Shown: positions 49,783-64,000 of the stretch, piece after piece
How positions within the stretch are numbered: the stretch's first letter is position 1
How the letters are laid out: every line of letters starts with the position of its first letter
Assembly (NCBI GenBank): GCA_030674185.1
Contig: CM060312.1
Coordinates: 5,638,528 to 5,702,527 of the forward strand
Length of the DNA: 64,000 bases
Direction: 5' to 3'
DNA from: Monoplex corrugatus
Taxonomy: Eukaryota > Mollusca > Gastropoda > Littorinimorpha > Ranellidae
Notes under the pieces: model-generated
The model's database searches: none
What the model saw: only the letters and a program-made list of their open reading frames with translations
What the model was told of the DNA's origin: nothing
Made by a program: the position numbers and the translations under genes

Positions 49783-50421
49783 GTTTCAGTTTCAGTTTCT
49801 CAAGATGAAGTTTTCCCGCTCGGAATGAATTCCATATGCACTTATGTGTCACAGGTGCCATGTGATAAAGAAGATCCAGAATGATCATGGCACAAGCCTT
49901 ATGCCTGCACATAAACCCATGAGTTGGCCAGGTCCCAAAGTCGTAGCTAGATAGTTTTCATAACCCTGAGGTTATAGGGGAGTGAGGTGGCAGAGATCTC
50001 AACTTTTCCCGGGACCAGCACCACGAGGTCAATGCCCATCCCCTCTCTCTCACATCAAATTCATATTCACTTTTTTTTTTCAACCAAGACTTCAGAAAGG
50101 CAAGAAGGCCAATTGGTCTTCAAGGGGTGGGACCTGGGAAATAACCTAACTCTCCAATGTTTTTTTTTTTTTTTTTAACCAAGGCAGCCGGGCAACGCCC
50201 TGCTCTTCACAATTTTCAACTGCCGTGGGATCTTTAGCGTGCGCAGCCAGAAGGCACATAGTCTGACTCGTTTTTCATTCCCTTCCGAAGGACTAGACGT
50301 TCAGTTCGATTTTCCAGTCAAACTGAGGATGACAGTCAAAGCCATTACGGGGAGCAAACCCTGGAACCTCGAGTTAAGTTACTGGCAGGCGAATGTCTGA
50401 ACCATTCTGCCACTCTTCTCA
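49783..50421 (-). mobile_element. tRNA-derived SINE (family B), minus-strand copy
   Basis: On the minus strand it starts GAGAAGAGTGGCAGAATGGT, a tRNA-like A box, with a GGTTCCAGGGTTTG B box about 45 bp later. A ~600-bp body follows, ending in GAAACTGAAACTGAAAC repeats. It pairs with an inverted copy at 55779-56401. Such long tRNA-SINEs with conserved central domains are known in molluscs; assignment to a named family needs alignment. Confidence 0.82.
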
Positions 50422-50471
50422 CAGTGTATGGCAAGAACAGATTTCTCCACAGAACACACCACACAACTTAC

Positions 50472-50524
50472 TGGCATTCCTCCTCTGTTAACTTTGACTC
50501 GTCTGTGCATTCTGAGAACCTGCC
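50472..50524 (-). CDS. CaV1: CaV1 exon, III extracellular turret (window exon 8)
   Basis: This 53-nt exon encodes GRFSECTDESKLTEEEC plus two bases of the next codon, between TTTTCAG and GTAAGT. It matches the conserved CaV segment G-K/R-F-x-x-C-T-D after IIIS5, which forms the extracellular turret with two cysteines. The frame is intact. Confidence 0.93.
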
Positions 50525-50764
50525 CTGAAAACAAAAGACCACCCAAAATTTAAAAACACAAGAACATACAGTACAGCATGAAAACAAAACAAAACACACA
50601 AGGCCATAACGATTTGTTTTAGAAGTGTTCTGATTAAAACATACAGTACAACATGATTAAAAAAAAAAAAAAAAAAAAATCAAGGTCACAGTGATTTTGT
50701 TTTAAATGTGTTCTGATTAAAAACACAATAACATACCATACAACATCATAAAAAACAAACAAAA

Positions 50765-50975
50765 CAAAACACACAACACACACACTCCTCTCTCTCTCTC
50801 TCTCTCTCATCTACTACACACAACATACCCACACACACACACACTCCTACAACACACACAACATCTCCTACATACACACACAATACTCCTACACACACGC
50901 ACACATAACTACCACACACACACACTCCTACACACACACACCAACACACTACACACACACACACACCACACAACA

Positions 50976-51008
<33 letters not shown>

Positions 51009-51062
51009 CACCACACACACACACCACACACACATACACACACACACAACACAACACACACC
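50765..51062. repeat. Interrupted (CA)n tract
   Basis: About 300 bp of CA repeats with CTC interruptions end about 10 bp from the frame-broken IIIS5 exon. Confidence 0.93.
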
Positions 51063-51072
51063 AAGTACAGAC

Positions 51073-51179
51073 CTTGAAGAGCGTACCCCAATGACAGCAA
51101 ACATGAACTGCAGCAGAACATGACCAGCATGATGTTGTAGATGGTGCGCACACGGCCACAATCACACACTAACCACATG
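51073..51179 (-). CDS. CaV1: CaV1 exon, IIIS5, frame broken by indels (window exon 7)
   Basis: This 107-nt exon lies between GTGCAG and GTCTGT. Its translation matches IIIS5 only when read in three frames: CVIVAV, then RTIYNIMLVMF, then LLQFMFAVIGV, then LFK. I infer three single-base losses (near 51170, 51117 and 51083) and one 2-base gain (near 51150). An intact version would be 108 nt, exactly 36 codons and in phase with both neighbours. The exon lies beside a long CA tract (50765-51062), where assembly polishing is difficult. Genuine mutation is the alternative. Confidence 0.88.
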
Positions 51180-51204
51180 CTGCACCACCACACACACAAT
51201 ACTC

Positions 51205-51895
51205 AACACTCAGGGTACTACTGTTACTGTTACTGTTGTTTAACCTTGACTCCGCACCCTATCGCCAACCGCAAAAAACTAACCCTTGATTCTCTCACCC
51301 TTCTACAGCTCTGCAGAATGGTGGATAAGAGGAATCAAGGGTTAAGTTTTGCTTGGGCATGGTTGCAATTAAGACGCTGTACAGGTGCGGGAGTCATAGG
51401 TAAAGCCCAGCTGACTGCACAGAGCCATATCAGGGCTATAACCGTCTCAATAAGTATACCATACCTCACTGAAGGGGGAGAAAAATGGACAATTAAGTAC
51501 ACATATCATGCAGTCCCATACATAATCAAAGAATATGCCCCTGGTGTTAACCACCCTATCCAATTTATCACAAAGGGGATTTAAAAAAAATAAGAAACCT
51601 GACTACAATATAAACAAGGACACTAAAAAATATATAAAATTGGGTCTAAATTACCTAAAATTGCTTCTGCACATCACAATTCCTTAGAGCCCAAAATACA
51701 CCTACCACATGTACCCAATTATCCATCCTAAGAGACAGTATATAAGGCTTTATAGAACATACAGGTGAATGGACAAGCAAGGCAGAAAATGATAGAAGAA
51801 AATGACAGAAAGCAAAGAAATTTCTAACACAGAATTTCAGAGGTTGGGGATACTATTCATACCCAAAGAACCCCCAGCATACCCATGGAGGAAAC
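51205..51895 (+). mobile_element. Family C repeat with nested MITE, copy 2
   Basis: The family C sequence begins CTGTTACTGTTGTTTAA, is interrupted by a TTAA-type foldback (about 51240-51395), and resumes TAAAGCCCAGCTGACTGC to 51895. Nesting dates the MITE insertion after family C. Confidence 0.72.
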
Positions 51896-52117
51896 TCTGG
51901 GCTACACAACATGGAATGACTGCGTAAGGTGAATATATGAGATCAATGATTAACAATCTGCTCAGACTCAGATCATTCTAAAGTCATGAAAATCCAAACA
52001 GAGCAAGAAAACAGAACACATCTTAAAAACATGACAAGTACTGTGTGAATAGAAAAGGTCAACTATTGTTGATTTCGCACTATAATTCACAATCAACATT
52101 AAGAATTATGTTTGGTA

Positions 52118-52510
52118 ATGTGTTATCAACATGCAAAGCCAGAACAAGATTGAGGCAGCCAAGATTTGGTTTCTAAGAAGAATGCTGAGAGTTCCATGGA
52201 CAGCAAAGAAAACAAATGAGACAGTCTTGATGGTGGCAGACACAAGAAGATCATTGATAAGGAAGATCAGGAAAAGACACGCAACATTTATGGGCCATTT
52301 TATAGGAAAGGGGAATTAGAGCACCTGGTCACAACAGAAAAGCTGGAGGAAAGACAGCACCAGGTAGATCCAGTGAGAAAATATTGGCCAGACTTGCAAG
52401 TTGGCTGAGGACAGAGAGGGTGGAAGATGTGCTTGCGGCAACAAAAATAGATACATATGGAGGGCCATGATCGCCAACACCATGTGGCAGAGCACTTGAT
52501 GATGATACAG
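52118..52510 (+). pseudogene. RTE-type LINE 3' end, plus strand
   Basis: It encodes MQSQNKIEAAKIWFLRRMLR then VPWTAKKTNETVLMVADTR and LIRKIRKRHATFMGHFI, typical of the C-terminal region of RTE-like reverse transcriptases. It ends in a GATGATGA-type tail. 5'-truncated. Confidence 0.82.
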
Positions 52511-52722
52511 GACTGGTACAGAAGATGGGACTAAAAACAAAAACAAAAAGTTAATCCTGCGCTTTCAACCAGAGTTCCGTCTTTATCAGCTGGAACGAGT
52601 GATCCCTCTTGACAAAAATAATTGGACAATTCTGTAGACCTTTGTAGATAAAGAGTTTTTGAATATTTAGAATGGGAGGTCAGGAACAACAACACAGTGC
52701 TGTATCTCAGACTGGTTCATCA

Positions 52723-53253
<531 letters not shown>

Positions 53254-53342
53254 CTAGACTAGAATAAATCATTTCATATGTCATTCAAACTATAACAACA
53301 CATAAAACAAGTTCATGTAGTTCATGTTCCCACTGAGGACTG

Positions 53343-53882
53343 ACATACTAATAAATAATAATAATAAATGGCTTTTGCATAGCGCTATTCTTAGTTCGAT
53401 TCACTGCGCTATTACATAAATAATCTCACTCATATACCAACATCATCATTTTTCAATTACACACACACACAAAAAGAAGGGGGATACTTATGAAAATGCC
53501 TGCCAAAACAAATGTGTTTTGAGTTTACTTTTGAAAGCTTGAAGGGTTGGAACATCTCTTAGACTGGTCGGCAAATCATTCCATGCAGACGACGCGGTGT
53601 ATCCCATTGAACAGTTTCCTGCAGTCTTTACATTAAACCTTGGGGGTACTAGGCGTTTCTCCTGCGATGAGCGGAGTGTGCGTGACGGCCGATAAGTACA
53701 TAGTGTGTCAGACAGGTAGGGAGGCAAAGAGCCATCAAAATGACGGTAAGCCAACACTCAAATTTTGTACTGGAAACGAAAGCGGACTGGGAGCCAGTGA
53801 AGTTCCTTTAACAATGGTGTTACATGATCGCTCTTTTTCTTTTTCATTACGAGCCGAGCTACATAAACGACAACTTCAATTT
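53343..53882 (-). mobile_element. 5'-truncated CR1/L2-type LINE beside exon donor
   Basis: Minus-strand frames encode ARLVMKKKKSDHVTPLLKEL, HWLPVRFRFQYKI and, after a frameshift, PPYLSDTLCTYRPSRTLRSS and SAWNDLPTSLRDV. It terminates at a (TAA)n run near 53348-53368. Its 5' end is within about 10 bp of the donor of the 53890-53996 exon. Confidence 0.87.
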
Positions 53883-53889
53883 GACTTAC

Positions 53890-53996
53890 TCTAGTGGGAA
53901 GGAGATCAGAGACACAGCCACAACCAGCAGATCCAGAATGTTGAACAGACTTCTGCAGAAAGATCCTCTGTGCAACACCAGTCCATAGGTGATGAT
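53890..53996 (-). CDS. CaV1: CaV1 exon, IIIS2-S3 (window exon 5)
   Basis: This 107-nt exon encodes [16 protein letters not shown] followed by [16 protein letters not shown], the IIIS2-S3 loop and S3 with the conserved RG-FCR and NILDLLVV motifs. It ends phase 2 before GTAAG. The frame is intact. A truncated LINE begins within about 10 bp after the donor. Confidence 0.95.
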
Positions 53997-54002
53997 CTGG
54001 AT

Positions 54003-54090
54003 CACACACACACACACACACATATATGCGCGCACATACACACACACACACACACACGCATGCACACACACACGCATACACACACACACT
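54003..54090. repeat. (CA)n microsatellite
   Basis: Interrupted CA repeats begin 6 bp upstream of the acceptor of the 53890-53996 exon, so on the gene strand the acceptor is preceded by GT repeats. Confidence 0.93.
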
Positions 54091-54268
54091 CACTGACTTA
54101 GTCTCTACACTTCCTATGGATCACACATACTACACTTAACAGCACAAGATTTGCAGATAACATCTGATCAAAGTCCAAGACTCAGGATATGTATGACAAT
54201 ATAAGGGTCTTCTGTTGGCTCTAAAAGAACAAGTCCACGGCATGAAAAACAGACAGTGTGCACATATG

Positions 54269-54306
54269 TTGTGTGTGTGTGTGGTGTGTGTGTGTGTGTG
54301 TTGTGT

Positions 54307-54379
<73 letters not shown>

Positions 54380-54568
54380 TGTGGTTTGGGTGTGTGTGTG
54401 TGTGGGGTGTGTGTGTGTGTGGTGTGTGTGTGCGTGTGGGTGTGTGGTGTGTGTGTGTGGTGTGTGTGTGCGTGTGTGTGTGTGTGCGTGTGTTGTGTGT
54501 GTGTGTGTGTGTGTCGCGGGTCTGCGTGTGTGTGTGTGTGTGTGTGCGCGCGCGTCTGCGTGTGTGTG

Positions 54569-54613
<45 letters not shown>

Positions 54614-54626
54614 GCACGCGTGTGTG

Positions 54627-54724
<98 letters not shown>

Positions 54725-54772
54725 TGTGTGTGGTGTGCGTGTGCGTGCGTGCGTGCGTGTGTGTGTGTGTGT
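54269..54772. repeat. (GT)n microsatellite, ~500 bp
   Basis: Interrupted GT repeats with GC variants. Open frames of 150-250 codons in several frames are artefacts. Confidence 0.96.
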
Positions 54773-54871
54773 GAGGGAAAGAGAGACACAAACTGTGAAA
54801 TCCTGAAATACAGGCAAGGTAAGGAGAAAAAGCTATCAAAAACACATGAGAAAAAAACAACCCAAGCTTAC

Positions 54872-54931
54872 TTTGATTATGATTTCCACTGTAAAGACAC
54901 TTGTGAAAAAGTAGTCAAACTTGTTCAGGAT
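54872..54931 (-). CDS. CaV1: CaV1 exon, IIIS2 (window exon 4)
   Basis: This 60-nt exon encodes exactly 20 codons, ILNKFDYFFTSVFTVEIIIK, the IIIS1-S2 linker and most of S2, including the conserved FTVE acidic charge-transfer segment. The acceptor is CTGATTTCAG and the donor is GTAAGC. Both ends are phase 0, and the frame is intact. Confidence 0.95.
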
Positions 54932-54939
54932 CTGAAATC

Positions 54940-55346
54940 AGAAACCCTTTGTATATCAGAAAAAGTGCCAGACGTTTGATTCTGATCAAAAGACCATGAC
55001 ACATAACCATAAATCTAATGAAATCACGCAACCATACTTGTCAGACAAGGCTCGTACACTTTACAAACAGCATAAACATCGTGATGTTACATAAAGTAAT
55101 GCAGTACAACAATTGGACGTATACACTAATACATCAATGAAGCATAACCATTTCAATACCAACACACTGTAATACAGTACAAATACATGAGATACAGGTA
55201 TATACATCAATACATCAAGCAACATAAATATGGTTCATCAAAAAGAACAAAAAATACGTTTTTTCAATTTTTATCAGTGACAATCACACACAAGAAAACA
55301 CACACGCATGTAAGCAAGCACGCACACACACACACACAATCACACA

Positions 55347-55407
<61 letters not shown>

Positions 55408-55440
55408 CAAACTACAGTATCACTAAATTTAGAAGGTCCA
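54940..55440. other. Intron sequence with (CA)n
   Basis: It contains a CA run at 55320-55404; otherwise nothing recognisable. Confidence 0.6.
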
Positions 55441-55770
55441 CAAGCATATTTCTTTTATTTTTGGAGGTACTTCTGAAAAAGATGGGTTTTCAGGTGCTTT
55501 TTGAAAGTAAGCAGACAACTGCCACGTCTTTATGATAATGGGTGGGAGTTTCATGCTGTTGGGCCAAAAACAAAGAAAGCTTGTAGATGCTGTTGTAGAA
55601 AGATACCATTTGATACATTAACACTACAAGTGACTATAAAATTCTCATCGATGAGCATGACTGTCCACAGGTTACGACAGTGGAGTCTAGAGTCTGGAGA
55701 TTGTTCAAGAGGTATTCATCACACTTGGACAATTCCATATGTACTCTGCCTACTGCCAGCAGCAGACTCC
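55441..55770 (-). mobile_element. CR1/L2-type LINE 3' fragment
   Basis: The AAAAAGATGGGTTTTCAGGT stretch and the minus-strand remnants of a W-N-x-L-P and K-T-H-L-F-x-x-Y-L tail match the C-terminus of the full-length element. It is strongly decayed. Confidence 0.65.
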
Positions 55771-55778
55771 AGGGAGAA

Positions 55779-56401
55779 GAGTGGCAGAATGGTTCAGACA
55801 TTCGCCTGCCAATAACTAAACTCAAGGTTCCAGGGTTCGCTCCCCATTGAGGCCTTGACTTTTCTCCTCAGTTTGACAGGAAAATCGAACTGAAGTCTTG
55901 TCCTTTGGAAGGGGACGAAAAATGAATCGGACCCCTGTGCCTTCTGGCTGCGCATGCTGAAGATCCCACGGCAGTTGAAAATCGTAAAGAACAAGGCATT
56001 GCCCAGCTGCCTTGCTATAAAACATTCAAGAGATAGGTTGATTTCCCAAGTCCCACCCACTGAAAACCAATTAGCCTTCTTGCCTTTCTGAAGCCCTGGT
56101 AAAAAAAGTGATTAGCATGAATTTGAAGCGAGGGAGAGGGTATTGGCACTAGCCCTCGTGATGCTGGCCCTGGGAAACGTTGAGGTCTCTGCCACCTCAC
56201 CCCCCTACGACCTCAGGGTTATGGAACTATCTAGGTAGGACCTCAGGACTTGGCCAGCTCTTGGGTTTATGTGTAGGCTTAAGGCTTGTGCCATGATCAT
56301 TCTGGATCTTCTCCATCATGTCACCTGTAACGTATTGCATATGGAATTATTCCGAGCGCGGAGACATCATCTTGAGAAACTGAAACTGAAACTGAAACTG
56401 G
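55779..56401 (+). mobile_element. tRNA-derived SINE (family B), plus-strand copy
   Basis: The head GAGTGGCAGAATGGTTCAGA and B box GGTTCCAGGGTTCG are followed by a body shared with 49783-50421 (TCTGGCTGCGCATGCTGAAG-like, TTGGCCAGCTC) and a (GAAACT)n tail. The tail ends 45 bp from the donor of the IIIS1 exon. Confidence 0.82.
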
Positions 56402-56445
56402 CAGACTCTCTGATCCCATGCAAAACCCCATGTGGAAGAGCATAC

Positions 56446-56575
56446 CTCATTTCTAGGGGAGTCACTGTCCAACGGGTCTTCAGCAGCCAACATGGCAGAG
56501 GAGATGAGGATGCAGGCCAACACCACATTGCTGAAGTAGCTGTGGTTACACACCTTATGGCAAATCATACGGAAC
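56446..56575 (-). CDS. CaV1: CaV1 exon, IIIS1 (window exon 3)
   Basis: This 130-nt exon has a clean acceptor (TGTTTCAG|GTTCC) and donor (GAG|GTATGC). It encodes [16 protein letters not shown], then a hydrophobic S1 helix ending in [10 protein letters not shown], the hallmark CaV end of IIIS1. It continues the phase-2 codon left by the TNK end of the previous exon. No frame breaks are seen. A tRNA-derived SINE ends about 45 bp beyond the donor. Confidence 0.95.
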
Positions 56576-56639
56576 CTGAAACAGTCACATTGAACAACTC
56601 ATAAGGTGAGCCACATGAACTGTAAAATCATCATCATCA

Positions 56640-57081
56640 TCATCATGTGCCCTGCCACATGGCGTTAGCAATCATGGCCCTCCATATGTATCTATCCCTT
56701 GTTGCCGCAAGCGCATCTTCCACCCTCTCTGTCTTCAGCCACTCTCTAAGTCCATCCAATATTATCTTCCTGACCTAGTGCTCTCTTTCCCTCCAGCTTT
56801 CCTGTTGTGACCAGGTGCTCTAATTCCCCTTTACTCATAAAACGTTCTATAAATACTGCCTGTCTTTTCCTAATCTTCCTTATCAATGATTTCTTATGTC
56901 TGCCTCCATCAAGACTGTCTCAATTGTTTTCTTTGCTGTCCATGGAATTCAACATTCTTCTTAGAAACCACATCTCAGCTGCCTCAATCTTGTTCTGGCT
57001 TTGCATGTTGACTGTCCACGCCTCACAACCATATAACATTATCGGTTCTATATAGCATTCAAGAACTCTCTTCCTCATGTT
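56640..57081 (-). pseudogene. RTE-type LINE, 3' part of interrupted copy
   Basis: The minus strand encodes MRKRVLECYIEPIMLYGCEA, NKIEAAEMWFLRRML and GELEHLVTTGKLEGKRA with frameshifts, ending in CATCATCATC. It continues the reading that stops at 61038 on the far side of the nested LINE. Confidence 0.8.
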
Positions 57082-61037
<3,956 letters not shown>

Positions 61038-61318
61038 ACATTTGATAGACATTTGTTGGTAAGAATGCTTTTTGTCTTCTTCAATGTCGTTTCGGCTTGG
61101 CCGATTCTGCAGGCTATTTCTGAAGTGCATCTGCCATCTGGTGAGGTGATCGCTCCCAGATATTTAAACTTACCAATCTGTCTCAAAGTTGTGCCGTTTG
61201 CTGTTATTTTGCAAGAAGGGATTTCATTTTTTTTACTGATCACCATGACTTCCGCCTTCTTGCTATTTAGCTCCAACCCTTCATTTTTGCTTTCTATTTC
61301 TATTATATTCACAAGATG
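61038..61318 (-). pseudogene. RTE-type LINE, 5' part of interrupted copy
   Basis: The minus strand encodes NEGLELNSKKAEVMVISKK, IPSCKITANGTTLRQIGKFK and YLGAITSPDGRC, then KKTKSILTNKCLSNV. These are conserved RTE-type RT segments. It is truncated at about 61318 and interrupted by the CR1/L2 element at 61037. Confidence 0.85.
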
Positions 61319-61744
61319 AAATGTAAAATATGCATTAAAAAAATCAAAATCAAAATCACAGCATACAGACCGTTTTCCATATCATGCCATACAAAATAAT
61401 TGATCTCAACTGCACAAAGGTCAGCAGACTCAGTGGACCTTTGAAGGAGAGTTGTCTGATTATTTTGAAAAGAAAGTTTGAAATCAATCAACACGGTATA
61501 TATTACAACACAAACTTCTCAATAGAGATAGCAAAAAAAATACAGAGCTTGAACATTACAGCATCATTTCATGTAATCTGGTTGATACATGCATACCTAT
61601 TTCAAGCTAATGCATTTTATCACTCTCTGGAAAAATAACTAGCTTTCCGTGCTGTGCTTGTTATTTGTGTGTGAAGCAATGCGGACAATTTATTGGTTAC
61701 AATTTAACAAGAAAGCTCACAGACAAGAAGTTAATAATACCTTT

Positions 61745-62305
61745 TGTTCAACATCAGCCCCCGTGGAGATGCCGGGGTCTCTTTCAGTATAAATAGTGTC
61801 CCCACCTTCTGGAAATTCTGTGCTAGAAATTTCCTCTTTTCTGTCACTCTCTTTGTTTCTGCCTTGTTCCTTCACTTTCTGTCATTTCTACCTATCATTT
61901 TCTGCCTTGCTGGTCCATTCACCTGTACGTGTTCGATTAAGTCTTATGTACTATTTTTTAGTATTGATAATTGGGTACATGTATTAAGTGCATTTTGGCT
62001 CTAGAGAGGTGAGATATGCAGAAACTATTTCAGGTAATTTAGGCCTGTTTTATATATGTTTTGGTGTCCTTAGGTACGCTTATATTTGTATTCAGGCGCT
62101 TTTTTTAAATCCCCTGTGCGATAAATTGGATGGAGTAGTCAACACCAGGGGCATGTCCTTAGATTATGTGCACAAATGCATTGATATGTGTACTTAATTT
62201 TCTTTTCTTTTCTTTTTTTGTTGTTGTTCCTGTTGAAGTTTTGTATGTTTTGAAGCAGGCATAGCCCTGATATCGCTCTACCAGTTGGCTGGGCTTTAAA
62301 CAACA
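61745..62305 (-). mobile_element. Family C repeat, copy 3 (inverted)
   Basis: It is the reverse complement of the family seen at 44255 and 51205: TTCTGCCTTGCTGGTCCATT, TTGATAATTGGGTACATGTA, and a GTTGGCTGGGCTTTAAACAA end. The stretch 61319-61744 shows nothing else. Confidence 0.78.
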
Positions 62306-62354
62306 ATAACAGCCTTGATCAACATAAACAATGGTCACACACAATGTCACTCAC

Positions 62355-62571
62355 TTGTTGGTAGGGGCGAATATGAAGAGGGAGCTGGCAGGAGGGATGG
62401 GTTTCACCTTCGATGAGATGTGTAATTCAGACATCCTGCGAGGTCGTGCAACGGTGTGATTTTCATCTTCATCCTCTTCTTCACCCTCCTCCTCTTCTTC
62501 ATCTTCATCTTCCTCATCTTCCTCACCACTTTCTTCATCCTCATCCATCTCCTCATTGTGATCTTCATCAT
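62355..62571 (-). CDS. CaV1: CaV1 exon, acidic II-III loop and pre-IIIS1 (window exon 2)
   Basis: This 217-nt exon starts after TTTTTCAAG and ends CCAACAA|GTGAGT. It encodes a run of about 35 residues that is almost all Asp and Glu, then RPRRMSEL and the conserved KPIPPASSLFIFAPTNK leading into IIIS1. The second part matches the CaV1 consensus (PIP-ASxFFIFSxTNR). The acidic run is built from GAA/GAT/GAG codons and is low-complexity DNA, so its length may vary between alleles. The acceptor lies in the proximal copy of a 29-bp direct duplication. Only this copy gives the correct frame from the upstream exon. Confidence 0.88.
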
Positions 62572-62608
62572 CTTGAAAAAGACATTGCGATCTTCATCAT
62601 CTTGAAAA
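62549..62608. repeat. 29-bp direct duplication of a splice acceptor
   Basis: On the gene strand, CTTTTTCAAGATGATGAAGA occurs twice, 29 bp apart. The proximal copy supplies the acceptor of the 62355-62571 exon; using the distal one would add 29 nt and shift the frame. Confidence 0.9.
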
Positions 62609-63004
62609 AGACGGTCAGTTATCGGTAAAATGACAGCAGACTCTCATATGAATATGAAAAACATGATCAATATTTAAAAAGAAGATTAAAAAAGTAAACA
62701 CACATTTAGGGAAAAAAACTGTATGAACTAAATCAAAAGCTTAAAAGTAAAGAGTGTGAAAAATCAGTCCATTTTTGAACCCCCCTATACAGACATCAAT
62801 TATCTAGCATATCCTGAGCAACAGTTGCATCACATCCTCAACTTCAGCTGCAACAGAAAACACTCATTCCACCTGTAGAAAGTCTCATCATAAGACTGAA
62901 AGCTTGTGAACAGCCAAGAGTCTACAGTGTGCAAGTGAAGTACTTTCACTGTTTGGTAGTTGAAGAAAAGAAATAACTTTAAGGTTAGAGACATTCACTG
63001 ACGG

Positions 63005-63690
63005 CTGACCTGTGATGGGTACCTGGTGTTTGTTAAGAACTTACCTCTGATGGGTACCTGGTGTTTGTTAAGAACTTACCTCTGATGGGTACCTGGTGTT
63101 TGTTAAGAACTTACCTCTGATGGGTAACTGGTGTTTGTTACAAACTTACCTCTGATGGGTACCTGGTGTTTGTTAAGAACTTACCTCTGATGGGTAACTG
63201 GTGTTTGTTACAAACTTACCTCTAATGGGTACCTGGTGTTTGTTAAGAACTTACCTCTGATGGGTACCTGATGTTTAAGAACTTACCTCTGATGGGTACC
63301 TGGTGTTTGTTAAGAACTTACCTCTAATGGGTACCTGGTGTTTGTTAAGAACTTACCTCTAATGGGTACCTGGTGTTTGTTACGAACTTACCTCTAATGG
63401 GTATCTGGTGCTTGTTAAGAACTTACCTCTAATGAGTACCTGGTGTTTGTTGAAAATTTACCTCTCATGGGTACCCGGTGTTTGTTGAGAACTTACCTCT
63501 AATGGGTACCCGGTGTTTAAGAACTTACCTCTAATGGGTACCTGGTGTTTGTTGAGAACTTACCTCTAATGGGTACCTGGTGTTTGTTAAGAACTTACCT
63601 CTAATAGGTACCTGGTGTTTGTTACGAACTTACCTCTAATGGGTACCTGGTGTTTATTACGAACTTACCTCTAATAGGTACCCGGTGACT
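63005..63690. repeat. 35-bp minisatellite copying an exon end and its donor, ~18 units
   Basis: Units on the plus strand contain CTTACCTCTGATGGGTACCT and GGTGTTTGTTAAGAA. On the gene strand each has TACC(C/T)ATTAGAG|GTAAGTT, identical or nearly identical to the end and donor of the 63669-63769 exon, which forms the first unit. The 62609-63004 stretch shows nothing else recognisable. Confidence 0.95.
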
Positions 63691-63769
63691 GTTGCGGTAC
63701 TGGCCAGGCAAGTCTCGGTCAGGACTGAGGTCTATACGTACATGGTGGTCACTGGGACTGCTCTCTTTT
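63669..63769 (-). CDS. CaV1: CaV1 exon, II-III cytoplasmic loop (window exon 1)
   Basis: This 101-nt exon has one leading base, 33 codons beginning KESSPSDHH and ending HRVPIR, and one trailing base. The acceptor follows a good pyrimidine tract ending CTGCAG and the donor is AGAG|GTAAGT. The trailing G joins the next exon in frame. The sequence is a hydrophilic loop segment with little conservation, so its identity rests on open frame, splice signals and phase match to the next exon. Its last bases and donor are the first unit of a 35-bp tandem array that continues down to about 63005. Confidence 0.72.
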
Positions 63770-64000
63770 CTGCAGGAGAAACAAATCAGACACACAGACG
63801 TACAGGGAGCTGGATCTACACTGTTCCTGTCACAAATGTACTTGTGTTAGTCCAACAAAATGATATACACTGTGGATGAATTGTGCTAATGCCGGTTTCA
63901 AGATGAACAGGTCCCACAAAATTACATACTTCATGGACTGATATTCATGATGCATTCATGAATATGCTTTCCTTTGTCATACATAAAACATAAACTGTTT
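63770..64000. other. Upstream intron sequence
   Basis: No exon is recognised. A pyrimidine-rich tract at 63765-63785 (gene strand) serves the acceptor of the 63669-63769 exon. Confidence 0.6.

Noticed and set aside
54215..54979. Cys/Val- or His/Thr-rich frames over 150 codons
   Set aside because: GT/CA microsatellite translated in different frames. The end of one (TCEKVVKLVQDLKSE) is the antisense of the IIIS2 exon.

Overview
The window is animal genomic DNA carrying the middle of one large, intron-rich gene on the minus strand: a voltage-gated calcium channel pore subunit of the L-type (CaV1) class. Eighteen exons can be placed, running from 63769 (5' side) down to 1687 (3' side). They encode the end of the II-III loop, all of repeat III, the III-IV linker, all of repeat IV and the start of the cytoplasmic tail. 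Reading phase agrees across every junction. L-type identity rests on the post-IVS6 motif LTRDWSILGPHHLDEF and on TNKFRMICHK before IIIS1. The first and last coding parts lie outside the window. Four exons (51073-51179, 16102-16223, 3547-3718, 1687-1815) contain small indels that break the frame but leave splice sites and protein similarity intact. I read these as uncorrected long-read assembly errors rather than pseudogene decay, but the sequence alone cannot decide. The channel sequence, the mixture of LINE and SINE families and the very high minisatellite load suggest a lophotrochozoan, most likely a mollusc. This is inference.

Layout by decreasing coordinate (gene order): 63769-62355, II-III loop exons around a 35-bp array that repeats a perfect donor site. 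62305-56640, an interspersed repeat, then a nearly full-length CR1/L2-type LINE (57082-61037) nested in an RTE-type LINE remnant. 56575-41691, eleven compact exons (IIIS1 to IVS3), with introns holding truncated LINEs, SINEs, CA/GT microsatellites and minisatellites. 41691-16223, one intron of about 25.5 kb, roughly half tandem arrays, including a G-rich minisatellite of about 4.5 kb. 16223-1687, the IVS4 to C-terminal exons, with a piggyBac-like element containing a 250-bp-arm hairpin, a decayed RNase H-bearing LINE, tRNA-derived SINEs and a 44-bp array.

The most unusual feature is that several minisatellites start inside exon/intron boundaries and copy the splice site. The 35-bp array repeats the donor of the 63669-63769 exon, the 44-bp array repeats the acceptor of the 3547-3718 exon about 50 times, a ~110-bp array repeats the IVS1 exon end and donor, and a 29-bp duplication copies the acceptor of the 62355-62571 exon. 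The gene therefore carries tens of decoy splice sites beside the true ones. Mobile elements also use TTAA targets repeatedly (piggyBac-like element and related MITEs). No RNA genes, CRISPR arrays or second host gene were recognised.
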